In this document: piece by piece, positions 34,678 through 45,986 of the stretch | Position numbering within the stretch: position 1 is the stretch's first letter | Layout: each line of letters starts with the position of its first letter | Assembly: GCF_024868665.1 (NCBI RefSeq) | Contig: NC_079913.1 | Coordinates: 13,656,235-13,720,234 of the forward strand | Direction of reading: 5' to 3' | DNA length: 64,000 nucleotides | Source of the DNA: Triplophysa rosa | Lineage: Eukaryota; Chordata; Actinopteri; Cypriniformes; Nemacheilidae | Program-made: the position numbers and the translations under genes | Notes under the pieces: generated by a model | What the model was told of the DNA's origin: nothing | Seen by the model: only the letters and a program-made list of their open reading frames with translations | The model's database searches: none

Positions 34678-34887
34678 AGGTGAATGAATCAGCACGCCGG
34701 CTTCCCTCTTATACCCGGACATCCGGGGAGGAGCCCGGCATGCAAATTTCATTCGCCAATTTTCATTGGCCTTTTCTAAATACTCAGAAGATGATAGGTT
34801 CTCAAGACAAACCCCATTCTGTCGGTTCGACACAACGTCTCGTTCCCTCCATCAGGGAACCGAGGTTACATCCGTAACCAAGACGTT
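34678..34887 (+). repeat. right inverted terminal repeat of DIRS C
   Basis: Complement of the left repeat plus about 50 bp of right-end-only sequence finishing AACCAAGACGTT. CTTATA at 34708-34713 is a TATA box facing leftward. Confidence 0.88.
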
Positions 34888-35788
34888 TTAAATATCTAGT
34901 TAATATAATGCAATAACACAATCTTTATTTGTTTTGGTTTAAGTTTTTAACTGTTTTTTAGACTGTTTTGGTTGTGTTTAGTAGAGATATGATTTGCCTC
35001 AGGAATTATTGTTTTTCAATATTGTTATTGTTTTGGCAAAATGAAATATAGAGTTGATATTACCGAATTGTGAGTAATCCAGAGGGGAGTGCAGTAAATA
35101 GACTCTGAACTCCAAACACCAATAGCATTCTGTTTTACTGACATAAACCCAATTTATGGAAATTATATTTCAATTTATCCAAATTATGAGGTAGTATGTG
35201 TCCTTTTAACAAACACAATGCAAGTAATATTTTTAATAGGACAGATGTGATGTAATATTAATTATAATGTGGAATTTTAATGTGTAAAAAAATTATTAAA
35301 ATAGTTAAAGCTGCAATCAATAACTATTTTGGGGGTTAAAAATAAACAAAAATCAGTTATTGAGCAAGGACAAAAAAATCAGTCCCCTTTTCAGTCTCCT
35401 TTCCCACGTAACAGTAAACTTCGAGTGATACGTCTTTAAATATTACATTATATATAATATAAAAAACACTGTATGTCCCAATATTTGTGTATACTGTTAT
35501 TTTTTATTCTCATTACAGTTGCAATGCATTAGCAACTTTTTACTGTCAAACTCTGTTGGCATTAATTCTAAGTTGCATTTCTCATGCACTTTGGGTGAGA
35601 CAGGCTATTTCTGTGGAATGCCGAATTCTAAATCAGTCCCTAATGAGCTTCTATTTTCGTCAGGATTCTACCTTAAATCTAACCACCTATGCAGACAATA
35701 GACGTTAAGGCAGCTCACTAGAAGTGAATACAAAGCCATTACCATTATTTTTGTTCTGTTGTCTTATTAGCATCTCTTACTTTTACAG
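34888..35788 (+). other. IQSEC3-like intron, AT-rich
   Basis: No element terminus or exon recognised. It ends with the acceptor CTTTTACAG. Confidence 0.5.
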
Positions 35789-35888
35789 ATGTTAAAACTG
35801 TGTCCAAAGAAGAAGAGTACAGCTGCTTACACTTTCTGCAAGGCCATGGGTCTACTGGGCATGCAGTTTCACCTGTTTGAGAACGAAT
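35789..35888 (+). CDS. iqsec3: IQSEC3-like exon: middle of PH domain
   Basis: Encodes [20 protein letters not shown], then [13 protein letters not shown]. The acceptor is TTTTACAG|A and the donor GAAT|GTAAGA. The 100-bp length leaves one base of a Tyr codon for the next exon. LKLCPKKKS and GLLGMQF are characteristic of IQSEC3. The basic KKK run lies in the PH-domain strand region that contacts lipid head groups in this family. The apparent Met is internal to the protein, not a start. Confidence 0.94.
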
Positions 35889-36761
35889 GTAAGATTTTAC
35901 ACTTTGAGAGGAGAATGAGAAAAAAGAAAAAACCCGTACAAAAGTTTCTATCAAGTAAAAAATCTCTAAAGGAAAATAAAGGATACATCTTTTTTAAGAA
36001 ACCTTGAAATTCATAAAAATGCAATTAATGAAAAATGCTAATGTAAACCATTTTTACTACTTGCTAGCACCTTCACTAGAGACGAGTCACTATAGAGTAA
36101 AAGGAAACAACATACAAGATCTACACTATTATGTGCCTTTTCAACACCCACCTAATTTATTTACCTCCAACAAAGAGAATAACAAATGATAAATGAAGAT
36201 GACAAGCAACGAACAAACCCTCTCATTTTCCAATTAAGGTAGCCAGAAGCATCTCTCTCCTCCCACTCTCTGTCTCTCTCACTCTTTCACTCTCTCACAC
36301 GTGTGGCAGATGGGCTGTAATTAACCGAGATGAGTGTTATGGCTTGAGCTTATTTTTTGCCCCTCTCGATATTATAATGATGGACTAAATAGAATAGAAG
36401 TGATTGGAAAGACACACAAATGAGAAAATAAACAAATAAACAAACAAACAAACGTTTCAGTCATAATAGCCACAGCCACTAAACAACACTGAATCATTAT
36501 TTTTGATGGTTCTTGGTAGTTCATCGGGTGTTTAAAGGTATAATTTGAGGTTTAAAAAGTTGTGGTATGTGGTATAATGTCTTACCTGTCGTGACAGATA
36601 CAGATAATAACAGATGCTTCATTTTCTCATGCAGCTTCTCCAGTGACAGCTCACGAACAGCTCACATAATTTACTGTATGCCAATTTTTATGTGACGTTT
36701 TTGAAATAGTAGAAGAGACATTTCTTAGCTAGCAATGGCAACAAAGAAATTAGATCCCCAT

Positions 36762-36942
36762 CAGTGGCGTAGCAATTCAGGTCCGGGCCCATATGCAAAA
36801 ACTTTTAAAGGGTCCCATCCGTCTGTTCGCAACTGTGTTGCGCATTACTGGACATCGGTTGTTTACGCAGGTTTGTTATTAAATTTGGCCCCAAATCCCC
36901 CGAGCCCATAATGCACCTGCATACCCAGACGCTACGCCACTG
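36762..36942. mobile_element. 181-bp hAT-like MITE with perfect 8-bp target duplication
   Basis: CAGTGGCGTAGC at the left and GCTACGCCACTG at the right are perfect inverted termini. ATCCCCAT flanks both sides (36754-36761 and 36943-36950). The 8-bp duplication and the CAG...CTG ends place it in the hAT superfamily. It is non-coding. Confidence 0.9.
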
Positions 36943-37146
36943 ATCCCCATCCACGATTGTTACAAAGAGATGCGTTTTGGCTTTTTCTTAGACACTTTCC
37001 ATTGTGCAACTGTTATATACATTTGACATCATACCCACAACGGTGCTGTTATGAGCATATAACATTGTATCAATGCTATGCTGACATATGGCCATGTTTT
37101 ATGTTAGGGAGTTGAAGTTAACAGTCATTCTCTCTGTCTGTTTCAG

Positions 37147-37308
37147 ACTATCCTCATGCGATCACCATTGTGTCTCCATGTTCGGGCTCTGACAAGAAAC
37201 AGGTGTTGAATTTTTGTGCTCAGAGCGCAGAAGAGCTGCTGAAGTTCATCGAGGACCTAAAGGAGTCCATCGCCGAGGTGTCAGAGATGGAGCAGATACG
37301 TATTGAAT
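37147..37308 (+). CDS. iqsec3: IQSEC3-like exon: end of PH domain
   Basis: Encodes [20 protein letters not shown], then [20 protein letters not shown], then [13 protein letters not shown]. This is the last PH strand and the C-terminal helix. The acceptor is GTTTCAG|A and the donor GAAT|GTGAGT. The final T opens the next codon (expected to be Trp in the WELEK sequence that follows in the family). The 162 bp are in phase. No following exon is visible up to 64000, so the next intron is at least 26.7 kb. Confidence 0.95.
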
Positions 37309-39418
37309 GTGAGTTTGTGTCGGCATGTGTGAGAGACTGAATGACATTTGAGAGAGAGAGAGTGACATTTACTGATGGTGTAACCTAGGACATTATCAGA
37401 AAATATAGTATGTGAGGAATCCTCTGACAGAACTGTTAAACCTAAAATCCAAATGCAGCTATAAAGTATATAATCGCCATAAACTTATATAGACGGTTTC
37501 AACGGCAACAACACTATGTGGCCCAAACTTAACTTTCAACAGACCACTGCAAAGAATCAATAACTGTTAAGTAGTTTTAATGTAATTTAATATAGTGACT
37601 ATACAGTAAAATATTAGTTCATATTAAAATAAATTAAATATATAATAAATGGTTAAATTATAACCAAACACAGACCGGAAGTTAACTTTGCGCCAGGTGC
37701 GTGCCTCTAATGAAACCGTCTATATAAATTCTCTCGATTCTTTCATGTTTATAGAATATAAAGTATTTAATAGTCCATAAATGGGATATGAAATGCAAAA
37801 AATTGAAAAAGTTGTTTACTTTATTATTTATGTTGCTTCATAAAAGACTAAATTGCAAAAGATCATGTTGACAATTAGGTTTACAGTATAATGCAAGAAA
37901 AAATACCCCTCAGAGAATACCATGGTACGATCATATTACATGATTCCTTCAATAAAAAAATCTGGGTAGAAAACAAGCACAATTGCCAAACATACCACTT
38001 ACATTCATTTTTGCTGCATAAATATTTGCTCTCAAATTATATTATAGTAAGCGTGAAGATAAAATATTCAAACCTTTTTACATGCATCTTTATATTTGTG
38101 CCTTTTGCTTGCTTCGTGGTGTGAATCAGCAGTCGTTGCTTAAATGCTGCACAGTGTTTCCATGGTAACAGTGTAAAGCTGGCCATTGGCTTGGTTAACA
38201 GAAGTAACCTAGTTGTTGGCAGCTGCAGTAAACCGGATGCTGGTTGTCACTTATTGGTTGGTTACAAATTTTCAAAAAAGAATTTTCAAAAAAGTGAGCG
38301 GTGAAGGATGTGCTTGGCTTGTTGCTACACTGATAGAATGCTTGGCAGGACATTTGATGTTGTGTTCCATTGTCTTTCATTCATACACATGTGAATTTGG
38401 GAGACTGAAAATACAAGCTCATCCAAATGATGTTGCATTACAAGAAAATGTTGAGGACTTCAATGCTGCAGGAAAAAGAATTACTGCATATATATATTCA
38501 CATTTTGTATTCTTTATTATCTTTAGTGTTGTGTATTATTTAATAAAAAAGAAGTCCAAGAGTGTGACATCATATACTGTTCATATCCCATTCTTTAATA
38601 TCCTTATAGCATCAGGACTATACTGTAGACATGTAGACATAGCTTTGTGTAATGAGCTTACTGTTGCCACTTGTGACAAAATGTTTAATGCTCATTTTTA
38701 TTTTGCATTACATAAACATAAAATGTCAATAAACAAAAAGTCAAAAGTGACCACCCCTAAGTCTCTACAATAATCACCAGATGTGGCTCAGAGTAAATGT
38801 GGATTTTCTTTCACCTATTTTATCATCAGATAGGCCAAAGCAAAATCGTGTTTTATAAAAAAGAGAAGCCACTTACATATTTTGAATTATCAGTTTTATT
38901 TATGTTTGTTTATAGCTTCTCTAATTTATTGGTGTTTATTTTTTTTATTTCTGTACGAATGTCATGTATGTATTTGTTTGCTTACCCCACTTTCCTGCAT
39001 CATTCTGTCCTTTAGGAAACTGAGAAGTTTCGATGTTACATAATTAATGAAATGTGTCAGGCTTTCCAATATCCTCCAAAAGAACAAAGAAAGACCTGGA
39101 AGCGGAAATAGGGTTGTTGAAACACATCTTTGGTTTTCCATCAGGGAGAAAGACAGAAAAGCAAGTTTGTGTGCTAGTGGACATCAAAGTGTGTATTCTG
39201 CTGAGGCTGGTTGGTGCTCATTCATTACATTCTGTACTACAGAGAGCAATGGTCAATGGGAAGTCTTGTGGTCTGTGTATTTGCGTGATCAGAGAGGTTA
39301 GAACCATCTCCCTTTTAAGAAAACAGCTTTTAAGAAGAACACCCACAATAGCTGTAACCAACACATCTATATACAGTATATACTATATACAGTATATATA
39401 TATACTGTATACTGTATG
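37309..39418 (+). other. IQSEC3-like intron with one unexplained open frame
   Basis: AT-rich. It contains an uninterrupted 186-codon frame at 38213-38773 and a second frame at 39054-39449, neither with a motif I recognise. TATA-rich palindromic sequence precedes the next element (39370-39418). Confidence 0.45.
38213..38773 (+). CDS. unrecognised 186-codon open frame (doubtful gene)
   Basis: I do not recognise this protein. The frame opens MLAAAVNRMLVV, has a hydrophobic stretch HFVFFIIFSVVYYLI around residues 97-111 followed by KKKSKS, and ends in a basic tail (KHKMSINKKSKVTTPKS). The surrounding DNA is AT-rich, where a stop-free run this long is unusual but not impossible. I see no splice context, conserved cysteine pattern or neighbouring partner gene. 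It could be a decayed transposon gene or chance. It is listed so that it can be checked. Confidence 0.15.
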   Translation: MLAAAVNRMLVVTYWLVTNFQKRIFKKVSGEGCAWLVATLIECLAGHLMLCSIVFHSYTCEFGRLKIQAHPNDVALQENVEDFNAAGKRITAYIYSHFVFFIIFSVVYYLIKKKSKSVTSYTVHIPFFNILIASGLYCRHVDIALCNELTVATCDKMFNAHFYFALHKHKMSINKKSKVTTPKSLQ

Positions 39419-41117
39419 CAGGGGCGGGCTTACCATTAGGCAAAGGTAGGCAATCGCCTGGGGCCCCGAGCTACCAGGGGCCCCAAAAAGGAAGGGGTGG
39501 ACTTAACCAATAAGCCATGTCAGCAGCCACGTAGAGCCCCAAGTAATCATCAAAATAGTCGGGATATCCCTGTTAACGTTTTACTTATTACATCTGTACG
39601 AAGGCACTCCCCTCATTATAGATTAGAGTGGACCATTCCATTAGCACAGTATATGCGCGAGACGAGTTCGACACCAGCTAGAGAAAGTTAACGCAGCGGC
39701 AGAATTAGTAGAACTGCCCACAGCGAGAGTGTCATTGTGTGATACATTAGCTGCAAAACGAAGTAAAAGTCGCAGGGAAATAAAACAACAAAGAATGCAG
39801 CTACACCACCAGAGAGGAAAAAAGACGATTTACAAAAGATTGTTGCCAAAAGTCTCTGCTTTTTCCCCACACAAACTCCACCTCTCTCCCGGCCACGAGC
39901 AATGATAATGCGCCGGTGAGTATCTCTCCATGAACACCGACAACACAGTTATAATGACTGAAGACCAAAACATCTGTCAAACAAAGAGCGCTGTGCGCTT
40001 GGTAGGAGAGGGCCAGTTCAAAGGTAGAAAGGTTTGACTCCGCTGCGCATGGGCACATAAAGACATAATATAACAACGTCAGTGCAGTGCTAACGATTCG
40101 TACTGTATGCACTAGTACAGAAATATGGTCACATTTAAATGCATGAAAGGACGGAGAGAGGGCACACTTTGTATATAGTAATCCCAGATCAGGGTTTTTC
40201 CTGCATAAAGAAATTGGAGGCGGCCGCTTCAATCAAATTTCGTGCCGCCTTAGATTCTCGTCAAAAATATGTCGAGTGTCTTCACAAAAAACACTTCGTG
40301 CATTATTAAACAGATTGTCATTTGTAACTGCAGTTACGCCACAATGGAGGCGCTGTTTCGTTACCAGCAGTGAGACGCTGAAGAGTTCAGTAAAAGAGCT
40401 ATATTAGGAGCTGTATTAGCTGTGTTTCATGGCTGTTCAGGAGTTTTACGTTCAATTTACATTTTCTTGAATTTCTTGAAAAGATTTCTTAAATTAATTT
40501 GCTGTACATCATTATAATGTTTTTAGCTGTGAAGTTGGCTCGTTGAATCAGCGTTATTCTGTACACAGCGAGTTCGCCAGTATGAACGCACATTGCGATC
40601 AGAACGACTCGCAAACAAATGACTCATTTGAACCAATTCGTTTACACAGAATGTAAGAGATCAGTGAATCGTTCAAAGCTCAGTGAACTACAAGAGAACG
40701 TAGGGTGTGAATGAGCTTTGCTCATTTACTTAGACTGGTTACTTATGGGCTAAAAAGTCTTAGAAAAAAAGCTTATATTAAAATTTTCAACTTTTCTGTT
40801 TGATTGAATAAATTTAATGCTTTATATAACTTATTAGTTTTCATTTCATCAATTTTTTTTAGAACTTTAATATAAGTGTTTTGTTAAGACACTTATCCCA
40901 TGTTTTTCATTTGGGAATTCATTATTATATATTTTTTAATTAGTCAGTATCTGTGTTTATTAAGCTTAGTTTTCCCCTGTCACTTTGACTGGGGTTGAAA
41001 AGTTGTGTGCTTTGAGGAAGGAGAAAAATAAGGGTTGCAGTAAAGTAAAATGGTGCATATTTGGGGCCCCCATACATGGATTTGCCTAGGGCCCCCAAAT
41101 CACTAAATCCGCCCCTG
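39419..41117. mobile_element. hAT element, 1.7 kb, perfect 8-bp target duplication
   Basis: Left end CAGGGGCGGGCTTACC and right end TTAGTGATTTGGG complement ...AATCCGCCCCTG are inverted termini. ACTGTATG is repeated at 39411-39418 and 41118-41125. The TGGGGCCCC-rich subterminal sequences (near 39455-39485 and 41064-41095) are also mirrored. The interior has only short coding scraps and no intact transposase, so it is non-autonomous or decayed. Confidence 0.85.
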
Positions 41118-41126
41118 ACTGTATGT

Positions 41127-41240
41127 CAGGGGTCTTCAACGTTTTTCGGGGCAAGGACCCCTTAGATGAGAGATACATGGAGCAGGGACCCCCTTATACT
41201 AAACGTGTAAACTGAGATATTTGAACAACACTTATTGTCA
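41127..41240 (+). mobile_element. left end of another hAT-like element
   Basis: CAGGGGTCTTCAACG followed by GGGACCCC-type subterminal sequence is a terminus common to fish hAT elements. It begins one base after the target duplication of the preceding element. I could not find its right end. Confidence 0.45.
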
Positions 41241-43339
41241 CAGCAGTACTACTTTAAGACATTACATTAGCACTGTGATGAAGTTATTGTTCCACAAACA
41301 TACTTTTTTGTGTATTATTTTTATTGTTAATATAGATTGTTTGATTAATTTAAGGGATTAGCATCATACATTTTCATTGTACTGTGAGGTGGACAGTTAA
41401 ACATTTACTTATCCTGATTTTTATTTTTATTAAAGCTGAGATGACTGACCCTGGTTAATGGCACAAAGACTATTCTAGTGGTGGGAGAGGTTGTCTCTGC
41501 ATGCGAAAGAAATAAGTGCAGATGGTATGCATTCTGTTGTAAAAGCAGGTCATTTTATTAAGTGTAATTTTTTTTTTCCCGCTTCTCAGTGTGTTGCAGA
41601 ACACAACTCGATTTCATAATTCTGAGCTCCGTTGTCTTTCTCGTGGATCAGCAAGCTTTTACACGAAAAGAGGTTTTTTTTCTGCAGAGCATCATACCAG
41701 ATTAAGGAGAGCAACATGCAATGAGTCCACGTTATTTTGGGGCAACTTGTTTGACGTGCACCATCACACGGTGCCTGTTTCATTGATTTTAAACACGTAC
41801 GATAGTTTTGTCAGAATTTACAAAGCAGAAGCGGTGTGGTGTCATTTGCCTGTCAAATTAACGCTTTACAGCTTTAACAAATGTGACCCTGGATCACAAA
41901 ACCAGTCTTAAGTAGCACAGGAACATTTTTAGTAAAAGACAAAAATAGATTGTGTGGGTCAAAATTATCGATTTTCCTTTTATGACAAAAATCATTAGGA
42001 TATTAAGTAAAGATCATGTTTCATGAAGATATTTTGTAAATTTCCAACCTTAAATATATAAAAACTTTATTTTTGTGAGTGGATGGTCTGCCACAGTGCC
42101 CCTGATTAACAACTTCAAAGGCGATTTTCTCAATATTTTGATTGTTTTGCGCTCTCAGATTCCAGAGTTTTAAACGGTTGTAGCTCAGCCAGATATTGTC
42201 CTATTCTAACAACTCATATATCTATAGAAAGTTTATTTATTCAGCTTTCAGATTATGTAAAAATCTCAATTTCGAAAAATTGACCCATAAGACTGGTTTT
42301 GGGTCCGTGTACCTTCGGATAATTCATTTATTCGTTTTTGTTTTCAAACAGAAAAACGAATAAACCGTTCATTTTTTACATATTCCACCGTATACGAGAC
42401 TAATTTTTGGTTGTTTTCCTCAATATTTCTTTAAGTGCATCAAATTAATATACAACAAAATCAAAACGAAACATCAAGTATTTTTCTTAACAAAGCCCAT
42501 TTTAGTCCACCGGAAGTTCAGCTGCACTGCGCCTCTGGCGACGAGAGGTGGTAGCACAAGACCACTCTCTGAATTATACATTGTTGGTGTGTGCCACTAA
42601 ATCCGTAAACAACCATACAGACACATAGGTAGACATTTCTGTGCATGTAGAAGTATACACGCAGTTAATGAAATAAAGAATGACCTATATGGACGCGGCA
42701 CGGCATGCGTCAATGCTCGTGGCAGCGATGTATCTGACAGCGGGGGAGGTTACCATAGCCACCGTTAAAAGGATAGTGGAGAGGCGCCTCTTGCACTTTA
42801 ATGTGTTCAAAAAATTGCACTTTGTATGTAGAAGTTGCTATGTTAACATTTTAAACAGTGCAACAAAGTGCAATTGAACACTTCTACATACAATTGTTGT
42901 ATGTAGAAGTGTTTTGTCTTTTATATTTTATACTGTATGTAGATGACATACATGATGCTATGTTTATAAAAATAAGATGAGTTAATCAAAAACCTGTACT
43001 TTTCATTGCACGTTACATTCTATTACAATAAACTCCGCCCAAAACACAATAGAAAATGTAATGGGTTTCCTTGTAAATACCATTATGAACCTTTGGGTTT
43101 TTATGCATTAAAACCAAAACTAAATTCCCATTATAACTAATAAATCCATTACATTTTCTATTGTGTTTTGGGTAGGTTCTATTGTTTTTTATTCTTAATA
43201 AAATGTAGTGAGTGGTGTGTATGAGACATTACATGTTGATCAAGCAGACTGTATATTATAAAAACTATTTCTTCACTACTCTTCTTTTATCATGGGTCAC
43301 TATGACCGGTTAACCTTTACATTCGCATACCTGAATATG

Positions 43340-43480
43340 AATGAATGAATAGCTTTTATTGTCATTGCAGGCAAAGCAAACAACAAAATTCTTAGAGCAC
43401 CGCTAACACAAAACATAAATAAATATTTGTAATATAATACGACAAAAATGCCCTCTGGCCGGCGCTTCAGAGCACCAAAC
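43340..43480 (-). mobile_element. LINE 3' end fragment (minus)
   Basis: GAATGAATGAATAGCTTTTA, TTGTCATTGCAGGCAAAGCA and AACAAAATTCTTAGAGCACC is the complement of a LINE tail ending in an AATAAAAGCTATTC-type repeat. Fragment only. Confidence 0.45.
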
Positions 43481-43779
43481 ACCAGGACTTCCAGACACAG
43501 AAGCAGCTTCTACAGATAACTGCTCCTTAAGAGCAATATTCCACTTCCACTACTCCTATAGTGTGCACTATGTGCCTTATTATATCTACATTTCATTTAT
43601 ACATGTATATAACACTACCTCTACTTACAACATGTATCCATTTGCACAAGTGTACATACAATCTGTTAATATGTATATTCTACTATATACTACCCTGTAC
43701 AATGTCTCTTATATGTTATTATCCCCCATTTTCTGTACAATAGTTTTTTTATTTTATATATGCATCATTTTAGAATCTT

Positions 43780-43906
43780 TTAGACTGTAAATCTTATTAT
43801 ATTTGTATTGTCATTGTGTTGAATGTCTGTAGCTTCCAACACCAAAGAAAATTCCCTTGTGTGTGAAGCACACTTGGCAATAAACTCTTCTGATTCTGAT
43901 TCTGAA
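43780..43906 (+). mobile_element. LINE 3' tail with (GATTCT)n
   Basis: GTGAAGCACACTTGGCAATA, then AACTCTTCTGATTCTGATTC. This is a common fish non-LTR retrotransposon tail, on plus. Confidence 0.65.
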
Positions 43907-44233
43907 AAAAGTGCAAAAAATTGGAAAAACTAACAGTGCAAATCATTACATGAAACATTAAACATTTGACAACTTTCACATTTTTAGTGCAAACAAAGGT
44001 GCAAAATTGTTTCAGACGTGCAAAACGAGCTGCTCTCACTATGAATTTAAATGGGGGCTATGGTTAAACCTCCCTTGCTGTCAGCTTTGCAAGCTTGTAT
44101 GCGCCCGCGCACGCACACACACATTCTTTATTTTATCAGAATCAGTCGCAGTTTTAAGTGTTTTAACTGTTCACTTCCAGTTCACGCTTTAACTTGTCAA
44201 TTTCATGCTTATGCGGAAACTGGCAACATTCTG

Positions 44234-44345
44234 TTATCAGAATCAGAAAGAGCTTTATTGCCAAGTATGTTTGCACATACAAGGAATTTGTTTTGGTGAC
44301 AGGAGCATCCAGAACACAGAGACCATAACACAATATACAGTACAC
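44234..44345 (-). mobile_element. LINE 3' tail with (AGAATC)n (minus)
   Basis: TATCAGAATCAGAAAGAGCT, then TTATTGCCAAGTATGTTTGC is the same tail as 43780-43906 in the opposite orientation, so two independent insertions face each other inside the 42302-44978 element. Confidence 0.65.
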
Positions 44346-44999
44346 AGATGATTTAAATAAGGGCCTATGGGTATAAAAAATTTAAGAAATACAATTCAAT
44401 AAACATAAGATAAAGCTATAGAGAGTAAAGCTATGCGTGTATGTAAATATGTACAAGTAAAAAATAAAAATAGACTATTATAGTACAAGGTATGTGCTAT
44501 ATACAGCAGAATGAATGAAATATAATTTACATGAAAAGTTGTATAAAAATAGATAGTGTATTATCTGGAGGATATAATTATTAATTGCACGTAAAACACC
44601 GTTTCATTAACTGCGTGTATACTTCTACATTGCACAGAAATGTCTGCCTATGTGTCTGTATGGTTGTTTACGGATTTAGTGGCACACACCAACATATGTA
44701 TAATTCAGAGAGTGGTCTTGTGCTACCACCTCTCGTCGCCAGAGGCGGCAGTGCAGCTGAACTTCCGGTGGACTAAAATGCTCTATGTTGAGAAAAATAC
44801 TTGATGTTTCGTTTTGATTTTGTTGTATATTAATTTGATGCACTTAAAGAAATATTGAGGAAAACAACCCAAAAATTAGTCTCGTATACGGTGGAATATG
44901 TAAAAAATGAACGGTTTATTCGTTTTTCTGTTTTGAAAACAAAAACGAATAAATGAATTATCCGAAGGTACACGGACCGTTTTGTTGTCCAGGGTCACA

Positions 45000-45714
45000 A
45001 ATTTGAACAGAAGTTCTTGCACGCAACTCCTTTCCTGCGTACTGAACTTATCGGAAGGGAGACAGAGAAAAATGAGTATGAGTCATGAATAGTATGTCCG
45101 AAACCTCAGTATGCAAAAAACAGTAGGCGAGAAATACCCGGATGGTTTACTACTTCCTCCGAGATTCATGAGTGTGGATCGGATGGACACTTTTCTATCC
45201 CATGATGCCACGGGAGCTGAGCAACGGTCAAATTTCAAAAGTAAATCAAATAAATATAGCGGAAAACTTCAAGGCGGACTTCCGTTTCTAATGTAAGTGC
45301 CAATAAATTAATTTCTCTTGACTAAATTATATTTTTATCAACGCTCACGTGTAGGATGTTGTTAATACGTCATAGGGTAAAGAGCATACGGTTCACATTA
45401 CCATAAAACATGGCGGACGCAGTATGTCTGAAATGTATTCATACTACTCCCATTCATACTATATAGAACGTACTGTTTTAACGGCCGATAGGTAGGTACT
45501 TATTCAAATTCAGTGCGCAAATTCAACTTCGGCTGCCTGAATGGATGTTTTTGTCCGCACGAATGTTAAAATTGTAATGTGCGGGAGCTTCAATGAGTCC
45601 GCGCGGTCGCGCACGTGCGCAGCTTAAAGAGAACATTGGTTGTAATAATTCTGTACCTATGCTTTACATTTGCAGTTCCACCGCAGAGCCCCGGTTGAAG
45701 ACCCAAGCTGTATG
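45000..45714. other. repeat-derived, unclassified
   Basis: Contains CCGGATGGTTTACTACTTCC and CTATCCCATGATGCCACGGG-type sequence that I associate with dispersed fish repeats, but no termini could be fixed. No coding region was recognised. Confidence 0.35.
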
Positions 45715-45780
45715 TGTATGTATATATTTATATATATATATACTGTATATATATATATATATATATATATATTGATAGAT
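45715..45780. repeat. (TA)n microsatellite
   Basis: TATATATTTATATATATA-type run with one ACTG interruption. Confidence 0.9.
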
Positions 45781-45986
45781 ATGATTCTTTCTTCTCATAA
45801 GGAAAATTATTTTTATCTGCTTCAAAGTCCAAGTATGAAGAAATGGCTTTTTACAATGTGGCAAATTCATTAAATTAAACCATTTAATTAAACACCTGTT
45901 TAAACCTTAATTTTTGTATACGGTCATTTTTCATGCTGCTTTTTCATGCTGCTCCCCTCCAACCTCTTCCAGACATAAAACCTATT

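Larger units (their letters stand above)
28363..34887 (+). mobile_element. DIRS-type YR retrotransposon, copy C (longest)
   Basis: At 6.5 kb this is the most complete copy. It has the left terminal repeat (28363-28555), gag (28733-30560), RT/RNase H (30480-32640), recombinase (32640-33780), a non-coding region, the internal complementary region (34504-34610) and the right terminal repeat (34678-34887). It is flanked by GTT at the left (28360-28362) and ends ACGTT followed by TT at the right. It has a 374-bp tandem duplication in gag, a GC-rich segment inserted at two sites, a lost gag start codon and many frameshifts. It lies in the gene's orientation in the intron between the two PH-domain exons 25068-25193 and 35789-35888. 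Confidence 0.92.
42302..44978. mobile_element. 2.7-kb element with about 380-bp terminal inverted repeats
   Basis: GGTCCGTGTACCTTCGGATA at the left and its complement at the right begin inverted repeats that can be followed for about 370-395 bp (42302-42670 and 44590-44978), with only small differences. The flanks GTTTTG (42296-42301) and GTTTTG (44979-44984) suggest a 6-bp target duplication. The interior is non-coding and holds a CCATTA-type repeat (about 43015-43190) and LINE 3' tails in both orientations. No transposase was seen, so the superfamily is undetermined. Confidence 0.75.
41880..44999. repeat. fish inverted-repeat element interrupted by a nested transposon
   Basis: Left end TGTGACCCTGGATCACAAAA (41881) and right end TTGTTGTCCAGGGTCACA (about 44999) are inverted. 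CATAAGACTGGTTTTG at 42286-42301 is the mirrored inner part of the right end. The element is split at 42301 by a 2.7-kb insertion. Confidence 0.65.
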
